Positions 24,261 through 32,079 of a stretch of DNA of 41,648 nucleotides are shown piece by piece. A model generated the notes under the pieces. It was not told the DNA's origin. It did not search any database and was given only the letters and a program-made list of their open reading frames with translations. Positions within the stretch are counted from its first letter, which is position 1. Every line of letters starts with the position of its first letter. Source of the stretch: Actinomycetes bacterium (GTDB lineage: Bacteria; Actinomycetota; Acidimicrobiia; Acidimicrobiales; SZUA-35); contig JAJRQY010000004.1 of NCBI GenBank assembly GCA_024280015.1, forward strand, positions 1 to 41,648, in the 5' to 3' direction. Both the position numbers and the translations under genes were made by a program.

Positions 24261-25259
24261 TCAGTCATGGTCTTCGTCTTGCCCAGAGTCACGTTCTGTG
24301 ACCGAGTCGTAGAGTCGGTCGGCCGCATCGGTGGCGATGGCCGAACCTGCTAGACCACCGGCAAAGCACCCAACGCCGGCAGTAATTGGGCCAACCATGC
24401 CGCCTATGGAGCCCCCGATGTTGCATCCGATTGAACTGCCAGCCGCTCCGGCGCCTGCCTTGACCAGTGTCTCAGCGGCCGTGTCGAGGAGCACGATGGC
24501 TTCGTTTCTTCCCTCAACATTGTTTTCTTCATAGTTGCCCTTTGCATCCCATGCTGTAGAGGCCAACGATAACACCTTTCCAAAGCTCGCAATTCGTACT
24601 CGTGACGCTCCTTCTTCGACCGTGTCGCCATAGGCAGCTGTTCTCAGCGCTCGTTGAGTAGAAGTGATCTGGCGTCCATCGGGTCCATCGACCCGATTCT
24701 TCCAAGCAAGATTGCCGTTGCCCTTGGCGTAGATGAGTTCGTCATACTTGTCGACGTAGAAACCCGGGGCAGCGATCGCTGCTCCGGTTGCTGCTCCGGT
24801 TGCTGTGGATACTGCGAGGGCCCGGAAGTCAGTCGACGCCTCATTGGGAGTCCCGCCATTGGTTCCGGCCGAGTCCCAGAACTGGTCGGGATTGTTTGTG
24901 TTATGTTCTGCGTCAGGATTGTCTTCTTGGGTTTGGAACCGGAGTGCTTGGCTCGTCCCGTCTGCCCCTTGATTCCTTGGGTCCAAGAGGTGGTTCCAGA
25001 GCTGGGAGGTCTGCTCAGCAAGGCGAGCTGGCCCGAGTGCGAGCTGGAAGCCCAGAGCCAGGTTGGTGCGAGTCTGCAGCACCTGGTCGAGGCTGGACAG
25101 CTCATACTCGATGTCGTCGACGGTGGCCAGAACCGGGCTGGTCAGACCGGATCGGGTGAGGGCGATACGGATATCAATCTCGATGTCGTCCAATACGGCC
25201 ACGTTCTGGCGGAGCCGTTGCCCGGCAGTAGAAACGCGTTCTGGGTCAATACCGACCAT
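24261..25259 (-). CDS. Candidate type VII secreted effector with glycine-zipper C-terminus
   Basis: A 332-aa protein of three parts. Residues 1-95 are helical and resemble the WXG/LXG-type secretion module. Residues ~96-145 are polar and probably disordered. The C-terminal half begins with a hydrophobic Ala/Gly segment (150-167), then a region with FGKVLSLASTAWDAKGNYEE, followed by a glycine zipper: Gly274, 278, 282, 286 and 290, then 297, 301 and 305, each four residues apart. This C-terminal pattern is common in actinobacterial WXG toxins and in membrane-depolarising type VII effectors such as TspA. Toxicity is inferred. The ATG at 25259 has an AAAGGA ribosome-binding site. It lies 24 bp after the small WXG-like gene and before the paralogous membrane-protein pair. 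Confidence 0.7.
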   Translation of the reverse strand: MVGIDPERVSTAGQRLRQNVAVLDDIEIDIRIALTRSGLTSPVLATVDDIEYELSSLDQVLQTRTNLALGFQLALGPARLAEQTSQLWNHLLDPRNQGADGTSQALRFQTQEDNPDAEHNTNNPDQFWDSAGTNGGTPNEASTDFRALAVSTATGAATGAAIAAPGFYVDKYDELIYAKGNGNLAWKNRVDGPDGRQITSTQRALRTAAYGDTVEEGASRVRIASFGKVLSLASTAWDAKGNYEENNVEGRNEAIVLLDTAAETLVKAGAGAAGSSIGCNIGGSIGGMVGPITAGVGCFAGGLAGSAIATDAADRLYDSVTERDSGQDEDHD

Positions 25260-25283
25260 TCTGCTTTCCTTTCGTTCGTAGGG

Positions 25284-25658
25284 CTAGTGGGAGACCCAGC
25301 TCGGCGGTGATAGTGGCGGTTGCGGTCGAGGAGGCATGGTCTCCCCAGTCGGGTAGTCGGCCACGTTGTTTTGCCAGCGCTGCAACTCTTGATTGAAGGA
25401 CCGCAGGTCCATCGCGTAGGCTCGGCAAACCGCTGCCCGTTGATGGGCAATATCGGCCAGCTCATTGAGGGCGGCAGCCGCTGAAGTCAGGTTCTGATCG
25501 CTGACATCCATGGTGACCTCGACCAGTCCGGCCAGCGCCCCTCCGGCGACGGTGTCGGCGCCAAGAAATGGTTGACAACTACCCCGAAGCAGTTGCAGGT
25601 CTTCACTGGCACGACTGAAAGCCGCGGCAGCCAGCTCGAAATCAACCACGTTTGGCAT
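25284..25658 (-). CDS. Small WXG100/ESX-like protein, 124 aa
   Basis: A helical protein of WXG100-like size. Residues ~5-95 read as two long amphipathic helices (LAAAAFSRASEDLQLLRG, then LTSAAAALNELADIAHQRAA), followed by a Pro-rich tail (about 104-124). It lacks a clear central WxG. Its start ATG overlaps the stop of the WXG100 gene by one base (TGATG), so translation is coupled, as for heterodimeric WXG100 pairs that are secreted together. It may be the partner or chaperone-like half of such a pair, or help export of the downstream effector candidate. Confidence 0.7.
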   Translation of the reverse strand: MPNVVDFELAAAAFSRASEDLQLLRGSCQPFLGADTVAGGALAGLVEVTMDVSDQNLTSAAAALNELADIAHQRAAVCRAYAMDLRSFNQELQRWQNNVADYPTGETMPPRPQPPLSPPSWVSH

Positions 25659-26152
25659 CAGCCGGCCGAGATGCCGATATTCATGACCTGGTCAAGGTTG
25701 GCTCGCTGGCTCTCGACCGCGCTTGACATCTGGCTGGCAGATTCCTGAGCGGTCATGAGCGATCCTGAAAGCTGGGTCACGTAATTTTCCAGTGACTCGC
25801 TCATGGTCGATGCTGCTTGGAGGAAGGCCTGAAAAGCCTCGCTGGTGGTAGTGCTTGCGGTAGCCATCGAACTCTGAAATTCTGCGGCACCTTGGCGGAA
25901 CCGATCGGCGTTGGCACCGGTCCACTGGGTGGCATCGGCCTGGCTCGTTGAGGCAGCAACCGATTGGGACATGAGGTCCATCTGGGTGCTTATTTCGCTG
26001 AGGGCATGGCGGGCCGCCTCGGTCACGTTGCCGACCACGGTTGAGGTCAGGGTTACCGACTGATCCTTGACGGCACCGACATCGGTCGAGGTGGTTTGCA
26101 GCCTGGTGGAGAGTGTTGCCAGGTCATCCAGTTGTGCTCCGAGCATTGTCAT
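25658..26152 (-). CDS. WXG100 family protein, 164 aa
   Basis: A predicted helical-hairpin substrate of the type VII system. The central turn QWTGANADRF contains the WxG motif at Trp77-Thr78-Gly79, flanked by long Ser/Thr/Gln-rich helices. At 164 aa it is longer than the usual ~100 aa. It has no signal peptide, as expected for this pathway. The ATG at 26152 is preceded by GTAGAGAAC and by three 15-bp repeats in the likely untranslated leader. It is the first gene of an operon that continues to the small WXG-like protein, the effector candidate and the paralogous membrane proteins. Confidence 0.82.
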   Translation of the reverse strand: MTMLGAQLDDLATLSTRLQTTSTDVGAVKDQSVTLTSTVVGNVTEAARHALSEISTQMDLMSQSVAASTSQADATQWTGANADRFRQGAAEFQSSMATASTTTSEAFQAFLQAASTMSESLENYVTQLSGSLMTAQESASQMSSAVESQRANLDQVMNIGISAG

Positions 26153-26164
26153 GATGTTCTCTAC

Positions 26165-26209
26165 TTTCGTCTGGTTGAATTTCGTCTGGTTGAATTTCGT
26201 CTGATTGAA
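26165..26209 (-). repeat. Three 15-bp tandem repeats in the WXG100 leader
   Basis: TTTCGTCTGGTTGAA occurs twice exactly and once with one change (plus-strand sense) just upstream of the WXG100 start codon, inside the likely 5' leader. They could serve as RNA or protein binding sites. Confidence 0.88.
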
Positions 26210-26249
26210 CGGCCTACTGTGTGTTGCCGGCCGTCGGGGGCTTTGGCAT

Positions 26250-26278
26250 ACATTAAGAGGAAATAAGAGTAAAAGCAA
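26250..26278 (-). promoter_or_regulatory. Candidate promoter of the WXG100 operon
   Basis: On the minus strand, TTGCTT (26278-26273), a 17-bp spacer and TAATGT (26255-26250) form a sigma-A-like promoter. The leader to the ATG would be about 90 nt and contains the three 15-bp repeats. Confidence 0.5.
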
Positions 26279-26380
26279 GCGATTTGTTGTATTTCGGGTT
26301 TCACGGCTCGGCTCTACACTGCTTCCATCGACCGCCACCAGGGCTCGGCCCCGTTCCCCATCCGCCTCACCCTGCTCGGC

Positions 26381-28630
26381 TTGTTGGCGACGACGGTGAC
26401 CGTGATTGGTGGGATTTTGGCTGGTGCATCGACCCGGGGAAGTGATGGCCAGCTCTGGGGGCTGCCACAGATTCCCGTCCAGCCCTCGGCCAACCTTGTT
26501 GTCGCCCTTTCGATGTTCTATGGCGGGATGATCCTGCTCATCCGGGTTTGGGTCAACCTTCGTCGCCATGTTCTAACCATGAGTACCGAGTCCAGCCAAC
26601 GCGCCGAGAGCACCAATTCCCAGGAGCACAACACGAGCCAGATGCAAGTCCGCAGACAAGCGACCACCATCGGGGTCGTTGCCTCAGTGTGGGCTATTCC
26701 TTTCCTTCTTGGACCACCGCTGGGCAGCCGAGACGTCTATGCATATGCCGCCCAAGGACGTATGGCCGAAGTTGGTATTGATGTCTACCTCAATGGTCCT
26801 GGTGCCTTGGGAGCCGACCCGGTATTGGACGCAATGGACCCCATCTACCTCCACGCTCCCGTGGTGTATGGCCCGGTCTTCGTTACCCTTTCCAGCCTGG
26901 TGTCATCCCTGACATCGGGCCCGGTTGCATCGGTCCTGACCTTTCGGCTATTTGCGGTCATCGGGCTAGTGGTGGCCGCAATCGGAGTCTTCGACATTGC
27001 TAAAGGGCTTGGCCGAAACCCGGCTGACGCGTTGGTCCTTTCGGTTGCCAATCCCGTGATATTGCTGCATCTGGTCTCGGGTGCCCACAACGAGGCGATC
27101 ATGCTGGGCTTCCTGATTGCGGGGGTAGCGCTAGGTCGTCGTGCTCGGTGGCGCTGGCTTGGCATTGCTCTGTGTGCGTTGGGTGCGGTGATCAAAATTC
27201 CAGCCATTCTTGGTGTTGGCTTCCTTGCCTGGCCCTGGGTAATCGAGGGACTAACGCCAGGCAAAAAGGCTCTGCGCTTGGCCGCCAGCATTGTTGGTCC
27301 TGCCATCGTGCTAGCGCTTGCCGGCTATTTGACCGGTTGGGGTTGGGGTTGGATTGGTTCGATGCGCAGTGCCAATCCGGTGGACGCCTATCTGAGCATC
27401 ACCCGTGTGCTGGGTGGAGCCCTGCATCTTGTCTCCGGGTTCGAGTTGGAAACAATCCTCGGTATTGCCCGACCGCTCGGTCTCATCGTGGCCAGCCTGA
27501 TCGCTGGATACTTGATCCTTGCAGGTCGTCATCCAGTGCCCTTAGGACTGGGCTGGAGCCTCTTGATCTTCGCCATCATGCACCCGACCACCCAGCCTTG
27601 GTATTTGACCTGGGGGCTTCTGTTGATGGCGGCAAGTTCGGGAGGAGCACGGAACCGAGCCTTTGTGGTCCTTAGTGCCTTTGCTGCGGTCGCTGTCTTG
27701 CCAATCGGGCCCCAGCTCGGTCTCGTTTTACTGGCTGACACCACCAGCGTTGTCATTGCTCTGGCGATGGCAGGGTTGGTGGTATTGACGTTGAGTCCCT
27801 CGCTCGCTGAAGGGGTCATTCCCCAACGGAGCGTGGACCCTGATCTTGTATCGGTCATTGTTCCGACTCGAAATGAGGCCCCGAATATTGAGCCATTGGT
27901 TCGGCGTGTTGGCGACTCATTCGCTGATGCTGTCGGGGGGAATACTCGTATCGAAATCATCTTTGTCGATGACTCCGATGATGAAACTGCTCAAGTCATC
28001 CAGGAGTTGGCAGACCGGTCAACGCTCCGAGACTGGAATGGCCCGCTGGTCCGCTTGAGTCATCGGACACAGGGGGGACGCTGGGGCGGTTTGGGCGGAG
28101 CTGTTGTTGATGGTTTCTCCGTGGCTCGTGGTGGGATCGCCATTGTCATCGACGGTGACCTGCAGCATCCGCCAGAAAGGATTCCAGCGCTGGTGAGCGA
28201 GATCCGCTCAGGCGTTGATCTTGTCGTTGCCAGTCGACGAGTTGAGGGAGGGTCTGGAGGGCACGGCCTCACCGTGGTGAGGGACTGGATATCGCGTTGG
28301 GCGGCCAACCTGAGCCGCATGCTCTTTCCCAAAAGGGTCGGTCGCATTGCCGATCCGCTTTCTGGCTATTTTGGGATCAGGCTTGATCGGCTCGATGTGT
28401 CGCGACTGCATCCAGATGGGTTCAAGATCTTGATCGAGGTGCTGGCAACCCACGCGGAGTTATCCACGTTGGAGATCCCGTTCGGTTTTGAGGACCGGGC
28501 TGAGGGTGAGTCAAAGGCCAGCTTTGGTCAGGGTCTGCGGTTCTTAAGCCACCTGATCGATCTTCGGTTGCGCTGTAGCCGTCCGTGGGCCGGGTCGGTC
28601 GGACCCCAACGGGTGTTCCCTTCCAGCTGA
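26381..28630 (+). CDS. MptB-like GT-C mannosyltransferase fused to a GT2 glycosyltransferase
   Basis: A 749-aa two-module enzyme. The first ~450 residues form many membrane helices with GSRDVYAYAAQGRMAEVGID and a YGPVFV loop, as in polyprenol-phosphomannose-dependent alpha-mannosyltransferases (MptA/MptB). After a short linker, residues ~480-720 are a GT2 domain (VSVIVPTRNEAPNIEPLVRR, IIFVDDSDDE, VIDGDLQHPPE) of the dolichol/polyprenol-phosphate mannose synthase type. One protein could therefore make the lipid-linked sugar donor and use it; this is inference. The start is uncertain: TTG at 26381 is the first usual codon, but hydrophobic coding sequence extends upstream. Its 3' end overlaps the convergent gene by 87 bp. 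Confidence 0.85.
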   Translation: MLATTVTVIGGILAGASTRGSDGQLWGLPQIPVQPSANLVVALSMFYGGMILLIRVWVNLRRHVLTMSTESSQRAESTNSQEHNTSQMQVRRQATTIGVVASVWAIPFLLGPPLGSRDVYAYAAQGRMAEVGIDVYLNGPGALGADPVLDAMDPIYLHAPVVYGPVFVTLSSLVSSLTSGPVASVLTFRLFAVIGLVVAAIGVFDIAKGLGRNPADALVLSVANPVILLHLVSGAHNEAIMLGFLIAGVALGRRARWRWLGIALCALGAVIKIPAILGVGFLAWPWVIEGLTPGKKALRLAASIVGPAIVLALAGYLTGWGWGWIGSMRSANPVDAYLSITRVLGGALHLVSGFELETILGIARPLGLIVASLIAGYLILAGRHPVPLGLGWSLLIFAIMHPTTQPWYLTWGLLLMAASSGGARNRAFVVLSAFAAVAVLPIGPQLGLVLLADTTSVVIALAMAGLVVLTLSPSLAEGVIPQRSVDPDLVSVIVPTRNEAPNIEPLVRRVGDSFADAVGGNTRIEIIFVDDSDDETAQVIQELADRSTLRDWNGPLVRLSHRTQGGRWGGLGGAVVDGFSVARGGIAIVIDGDLQHPPERIPALVSEIRSGVDLVVASRRVEGGSGGHGLTVVRDWISRWAANLSRMLFPKRVGRIADPLSGYFGIRLDRLDVSRLHPDGFKILIEVLATHAELSTLEIPFGFEDRAEGESKASFGQGLRFLSHLIDLRLRCSRPWAGSVGPQRVFPSS

Positions 28631-29896
28631 GGGACGGTCGCCACGGTGAAGAGCCAGACCGCAGACGACAACGAGAGCGAGCAGTGTGACGTCACGTCCC
28701 AGTAAGACGAGTGCAGGCACAGCTTGGTCCAGGTTTGCCGGTCCCGCGGTGACGTGAACCAAGACCGTCAGCGAGACCGCTATGGCCGTCAACAAGATGG
28801 CGCTCATCAAGATGGCGGTCAGCAAGGTGGCGCTCATCAAGATGGTCTGGTGCTGAGGTCGGCGGTTGGTGAGCTGGTTCGGACTGTTAGTACTCCGGCT
28901 GTTGCTTGGCCAGCAAAGCATTGCTGCCCACGGGGTGAGCCAGAGGAGGAACTGGGGCGAAAGCAGGGGAGCGCTGAGGATCAAGGCGGCTAGAGACCCC
29001 AGTACGACCAGGGCGAATCGCTGCTCTGTCCTTGACCTAGATCCGAGCCAGGCCAAGCCGAGCATCACCATCAATGCGGCTGTTCGGCTGAGCTGAACAA
29101 CAGCAGCGTTCATGGTCCCAATTCGGTAGGCGTTGGCCTCGAGTGCTGAGGTTTGGTTAGTGAGCAGGGCGGTGACTGATCCTGCGACACTTTCAATATG
29201 CCAGCCGGTTGCCCCTCGAAGGGACAGGACTTGCAGTGGAGCTTGGCTTCCGCTGATGGCAACCCAGGCAACACCCGCAAGTAGGCAACCAACGGTTGCC
29301 GTTGTTGCCAGTCGTCGCCGCCCGGTCGCGAACGCGCCAAGAATCAAGATGGCTGGCCAGACCTTGACGAGAGCGCCAGCGGCGATGGTGACTGCGCCAG
29401 CCAGCTCAAGAATCCAAGGCCGGCTGGTGAGACGACTGCTTGGTGAACTGTTTGATCTGGACACTGTGGCCGCAGCAAACACGGCAAGAAGGGTGGCCAA
29501 CAGGTCAAAGCGGACAAGGCCAAAGAAGATCAACGGAGTGCCAAGCACCAGGTAGACGGTTGCCACTGGTCGGCCCCAAGACCAATAAAGCAAGAGGGTA
29601 AGGACGAGATCGACAAGGAGGGCCAGAACCACGATGACTCGGTGTGTTGTGACCACCCGATTTGGGCCATCGTCTAGACCAGAAACGACGGAGATCACTA
29701 CAAGGGAACCCGGTGGGTACTCCGCGTCATAGTCCACATAGGCCTGGCCACCAGAATCAGCAATCTGCTGAAAGCGGGCGACATCCCAACCGTCGAGTTC
29801 TTCTGAGCTATCAAAAGAGGGGTGGAAGATCAGGACCAACGCGGCCACGATCCGAAGGGCGACCAAGAGGCCGGGCAAGAGGGAGGCCTTGTGCAC
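28544..29896 (-). CDS. GT87-like integral membrane glycosyltransferase
   Basis: A polytopic membrane protein of ~450 aa. Early motifs WDVARFQQIADSGG and YVDYDAEYPPGSLVV fit the GT87/GT-C group, where the Asp in the first loop is catalytic and the donor is a polyprenyl-phosphate sugar. About ten hydrophobic helices follow. The C-terminal ~35 residues are polar and lie antisense to the neighbouring gene (87-bp overlap). The GTG at 29896 is preferred because TACAGT lies 7 nt upstream; a GTG at 29905 is in the same frame. The segment ILMSATLLTAILMSAILLTA is made by a 15-bp DNA repeat. It probably works in cell-envelope glycan assembly with its neighbour. Confidence 0.82.
   Translation of the reverse strand: MHKASLLPGLLVALRIVAALVLIFHPSFDSSEELDGWDVARFQQIADSGGQAYVDYDAEYPPGSLVVISVVSGLDDGPNRVVTTHRVIVVLALLVDLVLTLLLYWSWGRPVATVYLVLGTPLIFFGLVRFDLLATLLAVFAAATVSRSNSSPSSRLTSRPWILELAGAVTIAAGALVKVWPAILILGAFATGRRRLATTATVGCLLAGVAWVAISGSQAPLQVLSLRGATGWHIESVAGSVTALLTNQTSALEANAYRIGTMNAAVVQLSRTAALMVMLGLAWLGSRSRTEQRFALVVLGSLAALILSAPLLSPQFLLWLTPWAAMLCWPSNSRSTNSPNQLTNRRPQHQTILMSATLLTAILMSAILLTAIAVSLTVLVHVTAGPANLDQAVPALVLLGRDVTLLALVVVCGLALHRGDRPSAGREHPLGSDRPGPRTATAQPKIDQVA
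28779..28853 (-). repeat. About five 15-bp tandem repeats inside the GT87-like gene
   Basis: Units beginning GCTATGG/AAGATGG/AAGGTGG follow each other every 15 bp from 28779. On the coding strand they yield a repeated hydrophobic ILMSA/ILLTA pattern within one transmembrane helix. Confidence 0.85.
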
Positions 29897-29955
29897 GGGG
29901 AGCACTGTAGGGGCCCGAGTAAGCGATCCTCGATCGTAGCTGTAGCCTGGATCAG

Positions 29956-30582
29956 GTGAGTACTACTGAAGTTGAACCAGTTCTAACGGTCTCGGGCGAT
30001 GCCCTGGTGACGGTGTTAGAGATCCGAGCCAGTGAAGACGATCCCGAGAACACCGCGCTTCGGATTGAAATAACCGGATCGAACATGACTGACTATCAGT
30101 ATGCGCTTGAGCTGATGCCAGTTCGTGATGCGACCGAAGGCGACGCCATCTACACCCAAGGCGAGCACAATGAACTCACTGTTATCATTGCTGGCGACTC
30201 GGTCAAGAACATGATCGGTTCGTCCTTGGACATTCCTGCCCATGCTCCGGCCGGTGGCTTGGTCATCCGGAACCCGAACACTCCCGATCTTCTCGGTGAC
30301 CTCGATCTTGATCTGAGTGGTGAATTGCCAGAGAAGATCCAGGCAGTTCTGGACCAGGCGATCAACCCGATGCTGGCCTCGCACGGAGGCAGTGCCACCC
30401 TGGTCGGGGTCGATGGCGATAAGGCCATCATCACCATGGGTGGTGGTTGCCAAGGTTGCGCTGCCAGTGCCCAGACTCTTCGTGATGGCATCACCACCAT
30501 GTTGAAAGAAGCGCTTCCCGAGATCAGTGAAGTCGTTGACGCCACTGACCACACGGCTGGTGAGAACCCGTTCTACAGCTAG
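29956..30582 (+). CDS. Nfu-type iron-sulfur cluster carrier
   Basis: A 208-aa protein. The C-terminal ~80 residues form a NifU-like Nfu domain (INPMLASHGGSATLVGVDGD) with the cluster-binding CxxC in GGGCQGCAAS (Cys165, Cys168). The N-terminal ~100 residues resemble the A-type (HesB/IscA) scaffold but lack its cysteines, as in NfuA. The protein likely receives Fe-S clusters from the SUF machinery and passes them to target enzymes. The GTG at 29956 has TAGCCT 7 nt upstream, which fits a leaderless message. It is monocistronic and overlaps the convergent hydrolase stop by 4 bp. Confidence 0.88.
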   Translation: MSTTEVEPVLTVSGDALVTVLEIRASEDDPENTALRIEITGSNMTDYQYALELMPVRDATEGDAIYTQGEHNELTVIIAGDSVKNMIGSSLDIPAHAPAGGLVIRNPNTPDLLGDLDLDLSGELPEKIQAVLDQAINPMLASHGGSATLVGVDGDKAIITMGGGCQGCAASAQTLRDGITTMLKEALPEISEVVDATDHTAGENPFYS

Positions 30583-31253
30583 GTTTGGGCGGTCGTCGCT
30601 GCGTGATTGGCGATGATTTCTGCGATCTCGGCCGTGTGGGATTGTTCATGCATGGCGTGCTCGCCACCCTCAATGCTGAGGAAGCGGCAGTTTGGCATCT
30701 TAGCCTCCAGGTACTGGCCAGCCTTGGTGTAGTCGGGCCGATCGGCAGAGCCTGCTAGGAACAGGGTTGGGACATTCATCTCCGTCAGACGCTCCATCAC
30801 AATTCCGTCGCCTTGAATATTGAGTTCTGCTACTTGGGGAACAACGCCAAATCGGTGCGCATTGCGGCGCGACATGTCGTTCCATGCCTCACGCTTCTCG
30901 GGGTTCCGGAATCCTGGGCCGGTATTGAGAACTACCAGACCAGACGAAGCGTCGGGTCTGGTGGCAGCGTGAGCAAGGGCAAGGTATCCACCAAGGGAGT
31001 GGCCAACGAGGATCGGCCTTGCCATCAGGCCAGCAATTATTTCATCAATGTCCTCAAGGGTGCGGTCTCGCGTGTATTGGGAAGGCTCATCAGGGACCGG
31101 TGAACCACCGTGCCCAATGAGATCAAAGCTGACAACGGTATGGCGATCCTCGAGCAAGGTCATGACCGGTGACCAGGTGGCCGCCGTATCTCCAATACCG
31201 TGGACGAAGAGTAGGGGAGGGCCAGAACCGCATTCGATGACGTTGACGCGCAT
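30579..31253 (-). CDS. Alpha/beta hydrolase
   Basis: A compact 224-aa hydrolase with a complete catalytic triad pattern: nucleophile elbow VGHSLGGYLAL, Asp in LFLAGSADRPDY and His in EGGEHAMHE. LLFVHGIGDTAATW supplies the oxyanion loop. The substrate is unknown. The ATG at 31253 has TAGAGT 6 nt upstream and no ribosome-binding site, again leaderless. The serine protease gene ends 38 bp upstream on the same strand. Confidence 0.88.
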   Translation of the reverse strand: MRVNVIECGSGPPLLFVHGIGDTAATWSPVMTLLEDRHTVVSFDLIGHGGSPVPDEPSQYTRDRTLEDIDEIIAGLMARPILVGHSLGGYLALAHAATRPDASSGLVVLNTGPGFRNPEKREAWNDMSRRNAHRFGVVPQVAELNIQGDGIVMERLTEMNVPTLFLAGSADRPDYTKAGQYLEAKMPNCRFLSIEGGEHAMHEQSHTAEIAEIIANHAATTAQT

Positions 31254-31291
31254 TTGTTGACTCTAGGTCCAGCTGGCGCTCAGCCAGGGTT

Positions 31292-31972
31292 CTACTTGCT
31301 GCAAACAAGCGGGACTGGGCTCTGATCCTTGGCCAGTTCGATGGCGGCACTAACTTCTTCGATGGCAATGGCCCAGCCGGTGTCAGATCCCTTCGCGGTG
31401 GCAAAGACTAGTCCGAGGATCTCACCATCTTGATTCAGAACGGGCCCCCCGGAGTCTCCGGACTTGATTGGGGCCCGCAGCTCGATCCCCGCCCGGTCGC
31501 CCGCTCCATCCAAGGTGAGGCGTGTGTAGCGAAGGATGGTGGCCTCAATAGTGGTTGGGCCGACTTCTGGATCTCCATCGGCAAAAGTGACATAACGAAC
31601 ACTGGTCTCCTCATCTGGTTCGGCAAACTCGAGGCTTGCTCGCGGTTCGTTCGAGCTCCCGTCGTCAAGAATTCGCAGAACGGCTAGGTCGCGCTGTTGA
31701 TCCAGGTAGATCAGTTCCGCATCAACCTCTTGCCCTTCAGCGTCCAGAAGTTCAAATGACTCCGTCTCGTCAAAGGGGTGAGCAACGGAGACAACCAGAT
31801 TCCCTGGTACCACAACCGCCGTTGCTTGGTTTGTGGCTCGCCCGATGCATCGTTGTGCTTCAAGATGCAGGGTTGCCGCCTCGATCTGGCTGGTGGAGGC
31901 CGGGGGTGAGCAGGCAACGAGACCAAGTGGGGCCAAGCAAAATGCCGCCAGTTGCCCGTTGAGAGATCTCAT
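31292..31972 (-). CDS. Lipoprotein trypsin-like serine protease (S1 family)
   Basis: A 226-aa secreted serine protease. A signal peptide with lipobox LVAC (Cys21) indicates export and anchoring to the outer face of the membrane. The chymotrypsin-like triad is visible: His65 (VSVAHPF), Asp95 (QQRDLAVLR) and Ser174 (SGDSGGPV). There is no PDZ domain, and the N-terminal barrel appears short. It is reminiscent of actinobacterial envelope-stress proteases of the MarP group, though without their membrane helices. The ATG at 31972 is chosen over an in-frame TTG at 31987. The substrate is unknown. Confidence 0.88.
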   Translation of the reverse strand: MRSLNGQLAAFCLAPLGLVACSPPASTSQIEAATLHLEAQRCIGRATNQATAVVVPGNLVVSVAHPFDETESFELLDAEGQEVDAELIYLDQQRDLAVLRILDDGSSNEPRASLEFAEPDEETSVRYVTFADGDPEVGPTTIEATILRYTRLTLDGAGDRAGIELRAPIKSGDSGGPVLNQDGEILGLVFATAKGSDTGWAIAIEEVSAAIELAKDQSPVPLVCSK

Positions 31973-32079
31973 CGCCGGTGCCGCCAATCGCAGCAGCAGG
32001 CATTGGGGGGACGAGTCTTGTTGATGATCAGATACTGCTCACACTGGTTTGGACCGATGGGTCAGTATGCACTCGGAGA

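Noticed and set aside
26153-26569. N-terminal extension of the WXG100 protein (303 aa)
   Set aside because: The extension is antisense to the glycosyltransferase start and runs through the promoter and leader repeats; the 164-aa form has the WXG100 fold.
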